A stretch of 27,632 nt of DNA from Chloroflexota bacterium (GTDB lineage: Bacteria; Chloroflexota; Limnocylindria; Limnocylindrales; CSP1-4), in NCBI GenBank assembly GCA_021812735.1, contig JAKAMV010000030.1, positions 1 to 27,632 on the forward strand, in the 5' to 3' direction. Under the pieces are notes generated by a model, which worked only from the letters and a program-made list of their open reading frames with translations, was not told the DNA's origin and ran no database searches. Both the position numbers and the translations under genes were made by a program. Positions 16,451 to 25,458 of this stretch are shown here, piece after piece; the stretch's first letter is position 1; the number at the start of each line of letters is the position of its first letter.

Positions 16451-16761
16451 CGCCCAGCAGCGTGCAGTGCGCCGGCGTCCGTGGTTCAATCGCTCAGTCA
16501 TTCCGCGCTCCCGCGTCACCGCGGGTCGAGAGCGGAGTGATCCGGGCGGCGGCCCCCAACGCCGCCCCGGCGGTCGGTCGCCCACTCTCCCCAGGCGACC
16601 GACCGCCACCTGTCCAGCCAGGTCGCGTGGACGGCTGCTGGAGGGTCAGTCCAGCGCGTGGCTCGGAGGGCCGCGGGCGTGCCCGTCGCGGCGCCGGACG
16701 GAGACGGTTTCGGGCCGTTCGGCACATCTGGCGACGACGCCCCGAGCGGGACCCTACCGGC
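16351..16761 (+). other. 411-bp gap upstream of hypF
   Basis: The gap holds the coding-like remnant at its left end and a long perfect hairpin at 16569-16607. Between the hairpin and the hypF ATG I see no SD and only a weak -10-like GACCCT (16750-16755) six bases before the ATG. The frame upstream of hypF is open but lacks protein-like character. No RNA gene is recognised. Confidence 0.45.
16569..16607. terminator. 14-bp perfect hairpin in the hypF upstream region
   Basis: GGCGGTCGGTCGCC (16569-16582) pairs perfectly with GGCGACCGACCGCC (16594-16607) across an 11-base loop, the longest perfect looped stem I found in the window. No T-tract follows on either strand. It may end transcription from the upstream gene or act as a regulatory dyad for hypF. 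Confidence 0.55.
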
Positions 16762-19158
16762 ATGGCAGCAACCGTCCAGTCGGACGCGTGCGTCCCGGCC
16801 GCCGGCCCCACCCGTGTCGCCCGGGCGATCCATGTCGAGGGCGTGGTGCAGGGTGTCGGCTTCCGCCCGTTCGTGTGGCGCCTCGCGACTGAGCTCGGGC
16901 TTGCCGGGCGCGTGCGCAATGCGGCCGGCCGCGTCGAGGTCGAGGCGGCCGGTCCGCTCCCGGCGCTCGAGGAATTCGCACGCCGCCTGCGGATCGACGC
17001 CCCGCCGCGGGCCCGCGTGGAGCGGGTGGCCGTGCTGCCGCTCGACGCCGCTGCGGCGGCGCGGCTGCCCGCCGCCTTCGAGATTGACGGGAGCGTGGTC
17101 GCGACCGCCCAGGACCGGCTCTTCCCGCCCGACATCGCCACCTGCGATGACTGCCTGTCCGAGTTGTTCGACCCAGCAGACCGCCGCTATCGCTACCCGT
17201 TCACCAACTGCACCAACTGCGGCCCGCGCGCCACCATCATCGACGAGCTCCCGTACGACCGGGCGCAGACGACGATGCGGGAGTTCCCGCTGTGCGATGC
17301 GTGCGAGCGCGAGTACCGCGACCCTGCCGACCGCCGCTTCCACGCCGAGCCCGTGGCGTGTCCCGTCTGCGGCCCGCGACTGGCCTGGGGGGTCACCGGC
17401 GCGCCGTCGGCGTCAGCGACTGGCGAGGCAGCGCTGGTGGCCGCGATCAGCGCGCTGCGCTCGGGGCAGATCGTCGCGGTCAAGGGCCTCGGCGGCTACC
17501 ACCTCGCCTGCGACGCCACCGACGAGGCGACGGTCCGGCGCCTCCGCGACCGCAAGCGCCGCTGGGCGAAGCCGTTCGCGGTGATGGTGCGCGACCTCGC
17601 CGCGGCCGAGGCCCTGTGCCGCATCGGCGTGCTCGAGCGGCAGCTGCTGACGGGCCCGGCGAGGCCGATCGTCCTGCTCGAGGCGGCGCCCACCGCCCGA
17701 CACGCCCTCGCCCGCTCGGTCGCGTCCGGCAACCGCCGCCTGGGCGTCTTCCTGCCGTACGCGCCGCTCCACCACCTGCTGCTGGCCGACCTCGACCGGC
17801 CGCTCGTCCTGACCTCGGGCAACCTCACCGACGAGCCCCTCGCCACCGACGACGGCGACGCCCGGGTCCGCCTCGCCGGCCTCGCGGACGGATTCCTGTC
17901 CCACGACCGCGAGATCCGCGCCCGCTACGACGATTCGGTGACGCGGGTGGTCGCGGGGCGCGAGAGCGTGGTCCGCCGGGCGCGCGGCTATGCACCCGAG
18001 GCCATGCCGCTGCCGATCGCGGCGCCCGTCCCGCTGCTCGCCGTGGGCGCCGAGCTCAAGCACACCTTCACGCTCGCCCGCGGAGCGCGCGCCCACGTGG
18101 CGCCCCACAACGGCGACCTCGAGGACCTGGCCACGCACCGCGCGTTCACCGACGGCCTCGCCCACCTCTCGCGGCTGCTCGCACTCGAGCCGGAGATCGC
18201 CGTCCACGACCTCCACCCGGAGTACCTGTCCACCAAGCACGCCGTCGCTCGGTTCCCCGCGAGCAAGCGCATCGCCGTCCAGCACCACCACGCGCACGTC
18301 GCAGCGTGCGCCGCGGAGCACGGCATCAGCGGCCCGTTCCTGGGCGTCGCCTACGACGGCCTGGGCATGGGCGACGACGGCACGCTCTGGGGCGGCGAGC
18401 TCCTGCTCGCCGACCTGCGCGGCTACCGCCGGCTCGCCCGCTTCGCCCGGGCGCCGCTCCCGGGCGGCGCGCTGGCAGTCAGGCGGCCGTACCGGATGGC
18501 GCTGGGCTACCTGTTCGGCGTCGAGGCGTGCGGGGACGAGCGGCCCGGCGTGCCCGACGCGGAGGAGGCCGCGGCCCGCCTGCTCGCCCGCCTCGACCCG
18601 CGCGAGACGGCCGTGGTGCGGACCCAGATCGCGCGCCGGCTCAACGCCCCGGTCGCCTCGTCGGCCGGGCGGCTGTTCGACGCCGCCGCAGCGCTGCTCG
18701 GCATCCGCGATGTGGCCGAGTACGAGGCGCAGGCGGCGATCGACCTCGAGCTCGCCGCCGGCGACCGTCGGGCGGACCCGCTGCCGTACCGCCTCTGGCG
18801 CGACGACGGCCTGCTCGTCTACGACCCGCGGCCGACCTTGACGGCGCTGCTCGTCTCGGGCGGGTCGGCGGGGGCACTCGCCGCGCGCTTCCAGGCAACC
18901 ATCACCGAGGTGACCTGCGAACTCCTCGCGGACGCCCGGGAGCGCACCGGGGTGCGGGAGGTCTGCCTCTCGGGCGGCGTGTTCCAGAACCGCCGCCTGG
19001 CGTCGGCGCTCTTGCGCCGGCTGGCGTCGGACGGTCTCGAGCCGTACATCAACCGCCAGGTCCCCGTGAACGACGGCGGGGTGAGCTATGGTCAGGCCGC
19101 GGTCGCCGCGGCGCGTCTCGCAGCCGGCGCCTCGGGCGCGCCGGAGCAGGAGGGCTGA
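16762..19158 (+). CDS. hypF: HypF, carbamoyltransferase for [NiFe]-hydrogenase cyanide ligands
   Basis: A 798-residue HypF that uses carbamoyl phosphate and ATP to make carbamoyl-adenylate and load it on HypE, the source of the CN ligands of [NiFe]-hydrogenase. The N-terminal acylphosphatase domain (about 20-110) has VQGVGFRPFV with the catalytic Arg35. Two zinc-finger units follow (about 125-205): CDDC, NCTNCGP, CDACEREY, CPVCGPRL. Then come a YrdC-like domain (about 215-390; VKGLGGYHLACDAT, KRRWAKPFAVM) and a Kae1-like domain (about 410-795; QHHHAHVAACAAEHG, DGLGMGDDGTLWGGE, LSGGVFQNRRLASALL). Length is near the family norm. The start at 16762 puts the first domain about 20 residues in; the open frame back to 16429 is not used. 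Four bases separate it from hypC, whose SD lies in the hypF end. Confidence 0.96.
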   Translation: MAATVQSDACVPAAGPTRVARAIHVEGVVQGVGFRPFVWRLATELGLAGRVRNAAGRVEVEAAGPLPALEEFARRLRIDAPPRARVERVAVLPLDAAAAARLPAAFEIDGSVVATAQDRLFPPDIATCDDCLSELFDPADRRYRYPFTNCTNCGPRATIIDELPYDRAQTTMREFPLCDACEREYRDPADRRFHAEPVACPVCGPRLAWGVTGAPSASATGEAALVAAISALRSGQIVAVKGLGGYHLACDATDEATVRRLRDRKRRWAKPFAVMVRDLAAAEALCRIGVLERQLLTGPARPIVLLEAAPTARHALARSVASGNRRLGVFLPYAPLHHLLLADLDRPLVLTSGNLTDEPLATDDGDARVRLAGLADGFLSHDREIRARYDDSVTRVVAGRESVVRRARGYAPEAMPLPIAAPVPLLAVGAELKHTFTLARGARAHVAPHNGDLEDLATHRAFTDGLAHLSRLLALEPEIAVHDLHPEYLSTKHAVARFPASKRIAVQHHHAHVAACAAEHGISGPFLGVAYDGLGMGDDGTLWGGELLLADLRGYRRLARFARAPLPGGALAVRRPYRMALGYLFGVEACGDERPGVPDAEEAAARLLARLDPRETAVVRTQIARRLNAPVASSAGRLFDAAAALLGIRDVAEYEAQAAIDLELAAGDRRADPLPYRLWRDDGLLVYDPRPTLTALLVSGGSAGALAARFQATITEVTCELLADARERTGVREVCLSGGVFQNRRLASALLRRLASDGLEPYINRQVPVNDGGVSYGQAAVAAARLAAGASGAPEQEG

Positions 19159-19162
19159 CACG

Positions 19163-19513
19163 ATGTGCCTGGGGATCCCGGGTCGGATCACCGAGATCCG
19201 CGACGAGGCCGGGCTGGCCATGGGAAAGGTGGACTTCGGCGGCGTTCGCAAGGACGCCTGCCTCGCCTACCTGCCGGATGCCCGGCTGGGCGACTACGTG
19301 ATCGTCCATGTCGGCTTCGCCATCAGCAAGGTGGACGAGGCCGAGGCGATCAAGACCCTCCAGATCCTCGACGAGATGGGCGTCATGGAGCCCGAGCTCA
19401 TGACCCTGGGCCCCGGCATGGACCAGCCCGCGGTCATCAGCGACGAGGACCCGTCGATCCTGGTGTTCGACCCCGCGCAGCCGCGCTCCTCGATGCCCGG
19501 TCCAGCGTCATGA
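19163..19513 (+). CDS. hypC: HypC/HupF hydrogenase maturation chaperone with long C-terminus
   Basis: A 116-residue HypC, the small chaperone that with HypD carries the Fe(CN)2CO unit to the hydrogenase large subunit. The essential N-terminal motif MCLGIPG with Cys2 is present, which fixes the start at 19163, with an SD (GGAG/GGAGG region) at the end of hyp[21 protein letters not shown] and [19 protein letters not shown] are typical of the OB-like barrel. The usual family length is about 75-95 residues; the tail after about residue 80 ([20 protein letters not shown] and beyond) is an extension of unknown role. The stop overlaps the hypD start as ATGA, so hypC and hypD are coupled, in line with their 1:1 complex. 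Confidence 0.95.
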   Translation: MCLGIPGRITEIRDEAGLAMGKVDFGGVRKDACLAYLPDARLGDYVIVHVGFAISKVDEAEAIKTLQILDEMGVMEPELMTLGPGMDQPAVISDEDPSILVFDPAQPRSSMPGPAS

Positions 19514-20664
19514 AGTACCTCGACGAGTACCGCGACCCCGTACTCGCGAAGAAGCTGCTGGCCGAGATCCACCGCATCACCACGCGGCCGTGGACCCTCA
19601 TGGAGGTGTGCGGCGGCCAGACGCACACGATCGTCAAGCAGGGGATCGACGAGGCCCTGCCAGAGGGCGTCCGGATGATCCACGGCCCGGGCTGCCCGGT
19701 CTGCGTGACGCCGCTCGAGCAGGTGGACAAGGCGCTCGCCATCGCTGCCCGCCCCGACGTGATCTTCACCAGCTACGGCGACATGCTGCGCGTGCCCGGC
19801 TCCAGCACGGACCTGCTCGCCCTCAAGGCCCGGGGCGCCGATGTGCGCATCGTCTACAGCCCGCTCGACGCGGTGAAGATCGCGCTCGCGAACCCGTCGC
19901 GGCAGGTGGTGTTCTTCGCGGTGGGCTTCGAGACCACGGCACCCGCCAACGCGATGTCCGTGGCCGAGGCCGCGCGCCGGGGCATCGACAACTACAGCGT
20001 GCTCGTCTCGCACGTGCTGGTCCCACCCGCGATGACCGCGCTCCTCGAGTCGCCCCGCAACCAGGTGCAGGGGTTCCTCGCCGCCGGCCACGTGTGCGCG
20101 ATCATGGGCTGGACGGAGTACGAGCCCATCGCCGAGCGGTACAGGGTGCCCATCGTGGTCACCGGCTTCGAGCCCCTCGACCTGCTCGAGGGCATCTACA
20201 TGGCCGTCCGCCAGCTCGAGGAGGGGCGGCACGAGGTGGAGAACCAGTACTCGCGGGCGGTCACCCGCGAGGGCGTGCCGCTGGCCCAGCAGCAGGTCCT
20301 CAAGGTGTTCGAGGTGGGCCCGCGCAAGTGGCGCGGCGTGGGCGAGATCCCGATGTCGGGCTATCGGCTGCGGCCCGAGTATGCCCGCTTCGACGCCGAG
20401 CAGAAGTTCGACGTGGGCGACATCCGCACCAACGAGCACCCGGCGTGCATCGCGGGGGCGATCCTGACCGGCGAGAAGGTGCCGCTCGACTGCACGGCCT
20501 ACGGGACGCTGTGCACGCCCCGGCAGCCGCTCGGCGCGCCGATGGTCTCGTCCGAGGGCACCTGCGCGGCGTTCTTCGCGGCCGGCCGCGGCCTCAAGGC
20601 GGGCGGCGGCTTCAGCCCGGCGCTCCCGCTGATCCAGGTCGCGTCGACGGAGGCCAGCCGATGA
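19510..20664 (+). CDS. hypD: HypD, Fe(CN)2CO assembly scaffold of hydrogenase maturation
   Basis: A 384-residue HypD, the iron-sulfur scaffold on which the Fe(CN)2CO group is built with HypC and HypE. Conserved sites are visible: [10 protein letters not shown] with Cys34, [11 protein letters not shown] with Cys62 and Cys65, and [14 protein letters not shown]. The C-terminal cysteine region for the 4Fe-4S cluster reads [34 protein letters not shown]. Length is the family norm. The start overlaps the hypC stop (ATGA) and the stop overlaps the hypE start (ATGA), so the C-D-E genes are tightly coupled. No key residue is missing. Confidence 0.97.
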   Translation: MKYLDEYRDPVLAKKLLAEIHRITTRPWTLMEVCGGQTHTIVKQGIDEALPEGVRMIHGPGCPVCVTPLEQVDKALAIAARPDVIFTSYGDMLRVPGSSTDLLALKARGADVRIVYSPLDAVKIALANPSRQVVFFAVGFETTAPANAMSVAEAARRGIDNYSVLVSHVLVPPAMTALLESPRNQVQGFLAAGHVCAIMGWTEYEPIAERYRVPIVVTGFEPLDLLEGIYMAVRQLEEGRHEVENQYSRAVTREGVPLAQQQVLKVFEVGPRKWRGVGEIPMSGYRLRPEYARFDAEQKFDVGDIRTNEHPACIAGAILTGEKVPLDCTAYGTLCTPRQPLGAPMVSSEGTCAAFFAAGRGLKAGGGFSPALPLIQVASTEASR

Positions 20665-21740
20665 CGACCGAACGCGAGCCGGCGGTCACCCTCGACGCCG
20701 AGGGCGTCGCCTGTCCGGCGCCCATCCCCGAGGACCAGCGCGTGATTCTGGGCCACGGCTCCGGCGGTCAGCTGTCGGCCGCCCTGATGCGCGACCTGCT
20801 GGCTCCGGCGCTGTCGGCCGCGTCCCCGGGCGGCGTGCTCAACGACGCTGCGGTGCTCGAGGTGGGGGGCGCGCGCCTCGCGTTCACCACCGACTCGTTC
20901 GTGGTGTCGCCCATCCGGTTCCCGGGCGGCGACATCGGCGAGCTGGCGGTGAACGGCACGCTCAACGACCTCGCCATGATGGGGGCGACGCCCGTCGCGA
21001 TCAGCCTCGCCTACGTGATCGAGGAGGGCCTGCCGCTCGAGGATCTGCGCGCCGTCACGGTGTCGGCCGCGGCGGCCGCGAAGAGGGCGGGCGCCCAGAT
21101 CGTCACCGGAGACACGAAGGTCGTGGGCCGGGGCGCCGCCGACAGGTTGTTCGTCAACACCGCGGGGATCGGCCTCGTCCGCCAGGGCGTGGCGCCGGCC
21201 GCCGACCGTGCGCAGCCGGGCGACGCCGTGATCCTGTCCGGCCCGATCGGCCTTCACGGGGTGGCGGTCATGAGCGTCCGCGAGGGCCTCGAGTTCGAGG
21301 TGGAGATCGCATCGGACACGCAGTCGCTGGCCGGCCTCGCGGCGGCGATCACCGCGGTCGAGCCCGACGTCCATGTCCTGCGCGACCCCACGCGCGGCGG
21401 CCTGTCGTCGGCGCTCAACGAGATCGCGCAGGCGTCGGGCGTGGGCATGGTCCTCGACGAGCCCGCCGTGCCCATCCCGGGCCCGGTCCGCGCCGCGTGC
21501 GAGTTCCTGGGTCTCGACCCGCTCCACGTCGCCAACGAGGGCAAGCTGGTCGCGGTCGTGCCGGCGGCCTCCGCTGACGCCGTGCTCGCCGCCATGCGCG
21601 CCACCCCCGAGGGTGCCGAGGCGGCGAGGATCGGCGAGGTCGTCGCCGAGCACCCGGGCATGGTTACGATGCGCACGCTGGTGGGCAGCGAGCGGATCGT
21701 GGACATGCTGGTGGGGGAGCAGCTGCCCCGGATCTGCTGA
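20661..21740 (+). CDS. hypE: HypE, carbamoyl-dehydrating thiocyanate-forming hydrogenase maturation protein
   Basis: A 359-residue HypE of the PurM-like ATP-binding fold. It takes the carbamoyl group from HypF on its C-terminal cysteine and dehydrates it to a thiocyanate that donates CN to iron. The C-terminal PRIC motif ends in Cys359, exactly as needed. N-terminal landmarks are [53 protein letters not shown], and the [17 protein letters not shown] segment. The first 25 residues are a short extra lead before the usual start of homology, so an internal start is possible, but ATGA overlap with hypD supports 20661. This is the last gene of the hyp operon; hypA and hypB are not found here. Confidence 0.97.
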   Translation: MTTEREPAVTLDAEGVACPAPIPEDQRVILGHGSGGQLSAALMRDLLAPALSAASPGGVLNDAAVLEVGGARLAFTTDSFVVSPIRFPGGDIGELAVNGTLNDLAMMGATPVAISLAYVIEEGLPLEDLRAVTVSAAAAAKRAGAQIVTGDTKVVGRGAADRLFVNTAGIGLVRQGVAPAADRAQPGDAVILSGPIGLHGVAVMSVREGLEFEVEIASDTQSLAGLAAAITAVEPDVHVLRDPTRGGLSSALNEIAQASGVGMVLDEPAVPIPGPVRAACEFLGLDPLHVANEGKLVAVVPAASADAVLAAMRATPEGAEAARIGEVVAEHPGMVTMRTLVGSERIVDMLVGEQLPRIC

Positions 21741-21762
21741 GGGGCGTCGGGCCGGTGGGGCG

Positions 21763-21775
21763 GACCGTGTCGGTC
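21763..21775 (+). terminator. Weak hairpin after the hyp operon
   Basis: GACCG-TGT-CGGTC, 22 bp after the hypE stop; an alternative 6-bp stem pairs GGACCG (21762-21767) with CGGTCC (21778-21783). There is no T-tract. It is a candidate 3' end only. Confidence 0.3.
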
Positions 21776-21910
21776 GCCGGTCCACACAGCCGGCCGCGGT
21801 CCGCGTCAGCGGGATCGGCGCGCCCCATGCGCCCGCCTTAGAATCCCGCCCGGAAGCGTCGGCCGTGGAGCCGACCTTCGTGCGCCCCGCGCACGCAATC
21901 CGGAGACGCG

Positions 21911-23110
21911 ATGCAGCCCCACGCGATCACCCTGCTCGGCACCGGCCTGATCGGGGACTTCTACACGATGACGCTCCACGGGCAGCGAGGGGCGGATCGC
22001 GTCCGCGTCGCGTACTCGCGCACGGAGGACCGCGGCCGGGCGTTCAGCGAGCGGTGGGCCATCCCGGAGCACACGACCGACCTGGAGGCCGCGATCCGGC
22101 ACCCCGAGACCGACGTCGTGGTCGTGGCGCTGCCGAACCACCTCCACGAAGAGGCCGTGAAGGCGGTCGCCGCCGCCGGCAAGGCGGTCCTGTGCACCAA
22201 GCCGCTGGGCCGCAACGCGGACGAGGCCAGGCGCATGCTCGAGGCGGTGGAGCAGGCGGGCGTCTTCGCGGGCTACCTCGAGGATCTGTGCTACACGCCC
22301 AAGACGCTCAAGGCGGTCAGGTCGGTCGAGGACGGCGCCCTGGGCGCGGTGACCTGGGTCCGCTCGCGCGAGGCGCACCCCGGGCCGCACAGCGCGTGGT
22401 TCTGGGACGGGCGGCTGACGGGCGGCGGCGCGATCATCGACCTCGGCTGCCACTGCATCGAGATCATCCGCAACTTCGTCGGCAAGGGGAACCGGCCGGT
22501 GTCGGTGATGTGCACCACGGACACGCTGGTCCACCCGATCGAGGACGAGGACAACGCCATCGCGCTGGTCCGCTTCGAATCGGGCGCGATCGGCCAGTTC
22601 GAGGTCAGCTGGACGTTCCGCGGCGGGATGGACCTGCGCGACGAGGTCGCGGGCACCCACGGCACCATCTGGCTCAACCACTTCCTCCGGACCGGCTTCG
22701 AGATGTTCACCGCCGGGGGCAGCGGGGGGTACATCGCCGAGAAGGCGGAGACCGCCGCCGGCTGGCTGTTCCCCGTGGGGGACGAGGTGGCCGAGCTGGG
22801 GTACGTGGACATGTTCACCGACATGTTCAATGCCATCGACGGCGGCGGCGCCCCGCGCGAGACCTTCTATGACGGCTACGTGGTCAACGCCGTCATGGAC
22901 GCCGCGTACCGCTCCGCCAAGTCCGGCTCCTGGGAGCCGGTGGACCTGTTCGAGTGGCGGGGCGGCAGCACGCCGAGGATCACCGCGCGGGGGGAGGCCT
23001 TCGAGGGGGGCACGGTCATCAAGCGCGAGGTCCTGCCGGACGGACGGGTCAAGATGATCCTCAAGGAGCCGAACGGCGACTACGTCGACCGCATCGTCGC
23101 CGGCGCATGA
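21911..23110 (+). CDS. Gfo/Idh/MocA-family NAD(P)-dependent oxidoreductase 1
   Basis: A 399-residue oxidoreductase. The N-terminal Rossmann fold begins [13 protein letters not shown] (6-18), with the family's [11 protein letters not shown] segment (72-82). The catalytic lysine sits in CTKPLGRN (Lys97); most members read EKP here, so the Thr is a small deviation. The C-terminal alpha/beta domain contains [19 protein letters not shown], the metal- or substrate-side Asp/His motif. Such enzymes oxidise or reduce sugars, inositols or amino sugars. An SD (CCGGAGA) lies a few bases before the ATG, and a TAGAAT (21839-21844) could be a -10. The stop overlaps the NagB-like start as ATGA, so both act in one pathway. 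Exact substrate is unknown. Confidence 0.9.
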   Translation: MQPHAITLLGTGLIGDFYTMTLHGQRGADRVRVAYSRTEDRGRAFSERWAIPEHTTDLEAAIRHPETDVVVVALPNHLHEEAVKAVAAAGKAVLCTKPLGRNADEARRMLEAVEQAGVFAGYLEDLCYTPKTLKAVRSVEDGALGAVTWVRSREAHPGPHSAWFWDGRLTGGGAIIDLGCHCIEIIRNFVGKGNRPVSVMCTTDTLVHPIEDEDNAIALVRFESGAIGQFEVSWTFRGGMDLRDEVAGTHGTIWLNHFLRTGFEMFTAGGSGGYIAEKAETAAGWLFPVGDEVAELGYVDMFTDMFNAIDGGGAPRETFYDGYVVNAVMDAAYRSAKSGSWEPVDLFEWRGGSTPRITARGEAFEGGTVIKREVLPDGRVKMILKEPNGDYVDRIVAGA

Positions 23111-23841
23111 GCGGCGCGACGGCCGGCGCCTCTCCCGCGCTCGAGATCCTGCCCGCTGAGACCTGGGCAGCGGTCGTCGCCGAGCGGCTCGTCGGCCGCC
23201 TCGAGGCCAACCCCGGGCTTCGCGTCTGCCTGCCGACCGGCCACACGCCGGCACCGCTGTACGACCGCCTGGGCGAGCTCGACCGGGCCGAGCCCGGGCG
23301 CTGGGCGCGGGCCACGGTCGTCCTCCTCGACGAGTTCACGGGGTTGCCCCAGGGCGACCCGTCGCGATTCGACCGCTGGGTCCGGAGCGCCCTGATCGAC
23401 CGCCTGGCGCCCCCGCCCCGCTTCATCCCGATCGATGTCGACGGAGGCGACATGAACGCGGCCGTGGCACGCCACGACGCCGCGGCGATGGGCCTCGACA
23501 TCGCGGTGGTCGGCCTCGGCCTCAACGGGCACATCGGGCTGAACGAGCCCGGTTCGAGCCCGGCCGACGAGACTCGGGTGGTCCGCCTCGCGGCGTCGAG
23601 CCAGGAGGCCGCCACGACCCGCTACGGCGCGACCCGGACGCCGACCGCCGGGATCACGATCGGCCTGGCCCGGCTCCTCGAAGCGGGCGAGATCTGGCTG
23701 CTCGTCACCGGCGAGCGCAAGGCAGGGGTCCTGCGCCGTGCGCTCCGTGAGCCGGAGGGCTCGGACTGTCCGGCGTCGTACCTGCGTCGCCACCCGCGCT
23801 TGGTCGTGTTCGCTGACGAGGCGGCGGCGACCCTGCTCTGA
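23107..23841 (+). CDS. NagB-like glucosamine-6-phosphate deaminase/isomerase family protein
   Basis: A 244-residue member of the NagB/6-phosphogluconolactonase-like fold. [15 protein letters not shown] (41-55) is the phosphate loop and [10 protein letters not shown] (71-80) carries the Asp75-Glu76 pair. [15 protein letters not shown] (136-150) is the hallmark NagB active-site motif with His142; the Asn at 140 replaces the Asp of E. coli NagB, as in many Gram-positive enzymes. The likely reaction is deamination and isomerisation of an amino-sugar phosphate to a keto-sugar phosphate. Several sugar clusters with Gfo/Idh/MocA enzymes carry such paralogues with other substrates, so the precise activity is open. 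It is coupled to the upstream oxidoreductase by ATGA and convergent with the ROK gene across 39 bp. Confidence 0.87.
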   Translation: MSGATAGASPALEILPAETWAAVVAERLVGRLEANPGLRVCLPTGHTPAPLYDRLGELDRAEPGRWARATVVLLDEFTGLPQGDPSRFDRWVRSALIDRLAPPPRFIPIDVDGGDMNAAVARHDAAAMGLDIAVVGLGLNGHIGLNEPGSSPADETRVVRLAASSQEAATTRYGATRTPTAGITIGLARLLEAGEIWLLVTGERKAGVLRRALREPEGSDCPASYLRRHPRLVVFADEAAATLL

Positions 23842-23853
23842 CGGGTGCTCGGA

Positions 23854-23867
23854 GAACGGCCGCGTTC
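23854..23867. terminator. Small hairpin between convergent genes
   Basis: GAACG-GCCG-CGTTC in the 39-bp gap between the NagB-like gene and the ROK gene. The stem is short and lacks a T-tract. It is the only structure in that gap and may serve both strands. Confidence 0.3.
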
Positions 23868-23880
23868 GTCCTGCACCGTG

Positions 23881-25167
23881 TCAGGCGGCCGACCCGTCCT
23901 GCGTCATGTCGGCGGCCGGGACGCCAGCGGCGACCCAGCGGGCCAGCCCGTCCCGCCCGAACAGCTCGTCGGCGACCATCGCCGCGGCGCCCATGACCCC
24001 GGCCAGCGCGCCCAGCGACGAGCGCTGGATGAGGAGGTCGCGGGTCGCCAGCGGCAGGGACCGGCGGTAGACGGTCTCGCGGATCGCCGCCAGGAGCGCA
24101 TCGCCGCTGCGCGCGACGCCGCCGCCGACGACGATCAGCGAGGGGTTGAAGAAGTTCACGACGCCCGCCAGCATGGTGCCCACCTGGCGGCCGGCCGCCT
24201 GCAGGAGCTCCAGCGCGACCGGGTCCCCGAACGAGGCGGCGATGGCCACGTCCTCCGCGGTGACCGTCTGGCCGCGATCGAGCGCTGCAGCCAGGCGCGC
24301 GCTCCGCCCGCTCCGCGCTGCCTCCTCGCCGTCGCGCGCGAGCGCTGCGCCGCCCGCCAGCGCCTCGAGGCAGCCGACGTTGCCGCAGCGGCAGACCACC
24401 GCCCGGGCCCCCGCCACTTGGATGTGCCCGACGTCGCCCGCCGCGCCCTGGGCACCTCGGTGCAGCCGCCCGTCGGAGATGATCCCGGCGCCGATCCCCG
24501 TGCCCACCTTGACGACCACCACGTTGTCGTGGCCCGCGGCGATCCCCGAATGCCACTCGCCGAGGGCCAGGACGTTGACGTCGTTGTCAACCCACACGGG
24601 CGCTCCGTACCGGGCGACGAAGCGCTCCCGGATCGGGTAGCCGTCCCAGCCGGGCATGATCGGCGGCGAGATCGAGCGGCCCGTGCCGAACTCTACCGGG
24701 CCGGGCACGCCGATCCCGATTGCCCACGCCCGGCCGGCGGTGCCGCGGGTTCCCGACTGCAGGCGCTCGAACAGCTCCTCGACGCGGCCGAGTACGGCGT
24801 CCGGCCCCGACGCGACATCCGTCGGCTCGTCAAGGTGCCCCAGGATCCGTCCGTCCAGGGTGGTCACGGCCACGTCGATCGACGTCGCCCCGAGATCGGC
24901 GACCAGCAGGTGTCCCGCATGCGCCTGGAAGGAGAGCTGGCGTGGCGGCCGACCGCCCGTGCTGGGCCCGGGGTCGCCTTCCACCACCAGGCCGCGGTCG
25001 ATCAGCTCGGACACGCGCTGGGCAACCACGCTGCGTGACAGGCCCGTTCGGCCGACCAGCTCGGCGCGGGATCGCGACCGGCCGAAGCGGATCTCGTCGA
25101 GCACGGCCACCAGGGCGTCGAGCGCCTCGTCCGGCAGCGGCCCCTGTTGACCCGACACGGCGTCCAC
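23881..25167 (-). CDS. ROK-family transcriptional regulator / sugar kinase-like protein
   Basis: A 428-residue ROK protein with an N-terminal winged helix-turn-helix (about 10-65; GRSRSRAELVGRTGLSRSVV then QRVSELIDRGLVVEG). The C-terminal sugar-kinase-like fold has VADLGATSIDVAV (ATP loop), WVDNDVNVLALGEW (catalytic Asp), VKVGTGIGAGII, and the zinc motif GHIQV then CRCGNVGCLEAL. The combination marks a sugar-responsive repressor (NagC/XylR-like) rather than a pure kinase. The start is placed at GTG 25167 because TATGAT stands six bases before it with no SD; an ATG at 25221 would add 18 residues lacking family features. It is divergent from the second oxidoreductase and probably controls the surrounding sugar genes. 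Confidence 0.88.
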   Translation of the reverse strand: MDAVSGQQGPLPDEALDALVAVLDEIRFGRSRSRAELVGRTGLSRSVVAQRVSELIDRGLVVEGDPGPSTGGRPPRQLSFQAHAGHLLVADLGATSIDVAVTTLDGRILGHLDEPTDVASGPDAVLGRVEELFERLQSGTRGTAGRAWAIGIGVPGPVEFGTGRSISPPIMPGWDGYPIRERFVARYGAPVWVDNDVNVLALGEWHSGIAAGHDNVVVVKVGTGIGAGIISDGRLHRGAQGAAGDVGHIQVAGARAVVCRCGNVGCLEALAGGAALARDGEEAARSGRSARLAAALDRGQTVTAEDVAIAASFGDPVALELLQAAGRQVGTMLAGVVNFFNPSLIVVGGGVARSGDALLAAIRETVYRRSLPLATRDLLIQRSSLGALAGVMGAAAMVADELFGRDGLARWVAAGVPAADMTQDGSAA

Positions 25168-25173
25168 GCCCCG

Positions 25174-25179
25174 ATCATA
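25174..25179 (-). promoter_or_regulatory. -10 box of a leaderless start for the ROK regulator
   Basis: On the minus strand TATGAT is followed by CGGGGC and then GTG at 25167. The six-base spacing equals that before the genes at 4059 and 9938. No -35 is evident. Confidence 0.5.
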
Positions 25180-25387
25180 GCCGCCATCCCGCGGACCGGG
25201 CTGCGAACTTTTGCCGTCCATCCGTCAAAGCGCCGTCATCTGTGGGCGAATCGATGCGCGATGCACGTCACGACCGGCAGGCAGCCAGCGTGCAATTCCC
25301 GTCGGAACCTACAGCGATACGCACGACAAGTCCTCGATGGCGACGTTTCAGACAGGCCGAATCGCCCTTCTCGTCAAGACGGACCCG

Positions 25388-25395
25388 TATAGACT
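25388..25395 (+). promoter_or_regulatory. Candidate -10 of the second oxidoreductase gene
   Basis: TATAGACT contains both TATAGA and TAGACT, 63 bp before the ATG at 25459. No convincing -35 is found at the right distance, so activation by a regulator is possible. Confidence 0.35.
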
Positions 25396-25458
25396 GGTCG
25401 AACCACCGACGACCCGTTCGACAGCCGATCCGGCAACCGTGCGAGGAACAAGCGGCCC

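Larger units (their letters stand above)
25168..25458. other. 291-bp divergent regulatory region of the sugar cluster
   Basis: The gap between the ROK gene and the second oxidoreductase is visibly less GC-rich than its surroundings. It contains the TATGAT box for the ROK gene and TATAGACT (25388-25395), a likely -10 for the oxidoreductase. I see no clear ROK operator dyad and no coding signature. Confidence 0.5.

Noticed and set aside
16429..16761. 111-residue N-terminal extension of HypF
   Set aside because: The text is Arg/Pro/Gly-rich without homology, includes the long hairpin, and the acylphosphatase domain begins normally after the ATG at 16762.
17413..19251. 612-codon open frame on the minus strand opposite hypF
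   Set aside because: It is the high-GC antisense shadow of hypF; its text is Arg/Ala/Gly-rich with no domain, and the same kind of shadow accompanies every long gene here.
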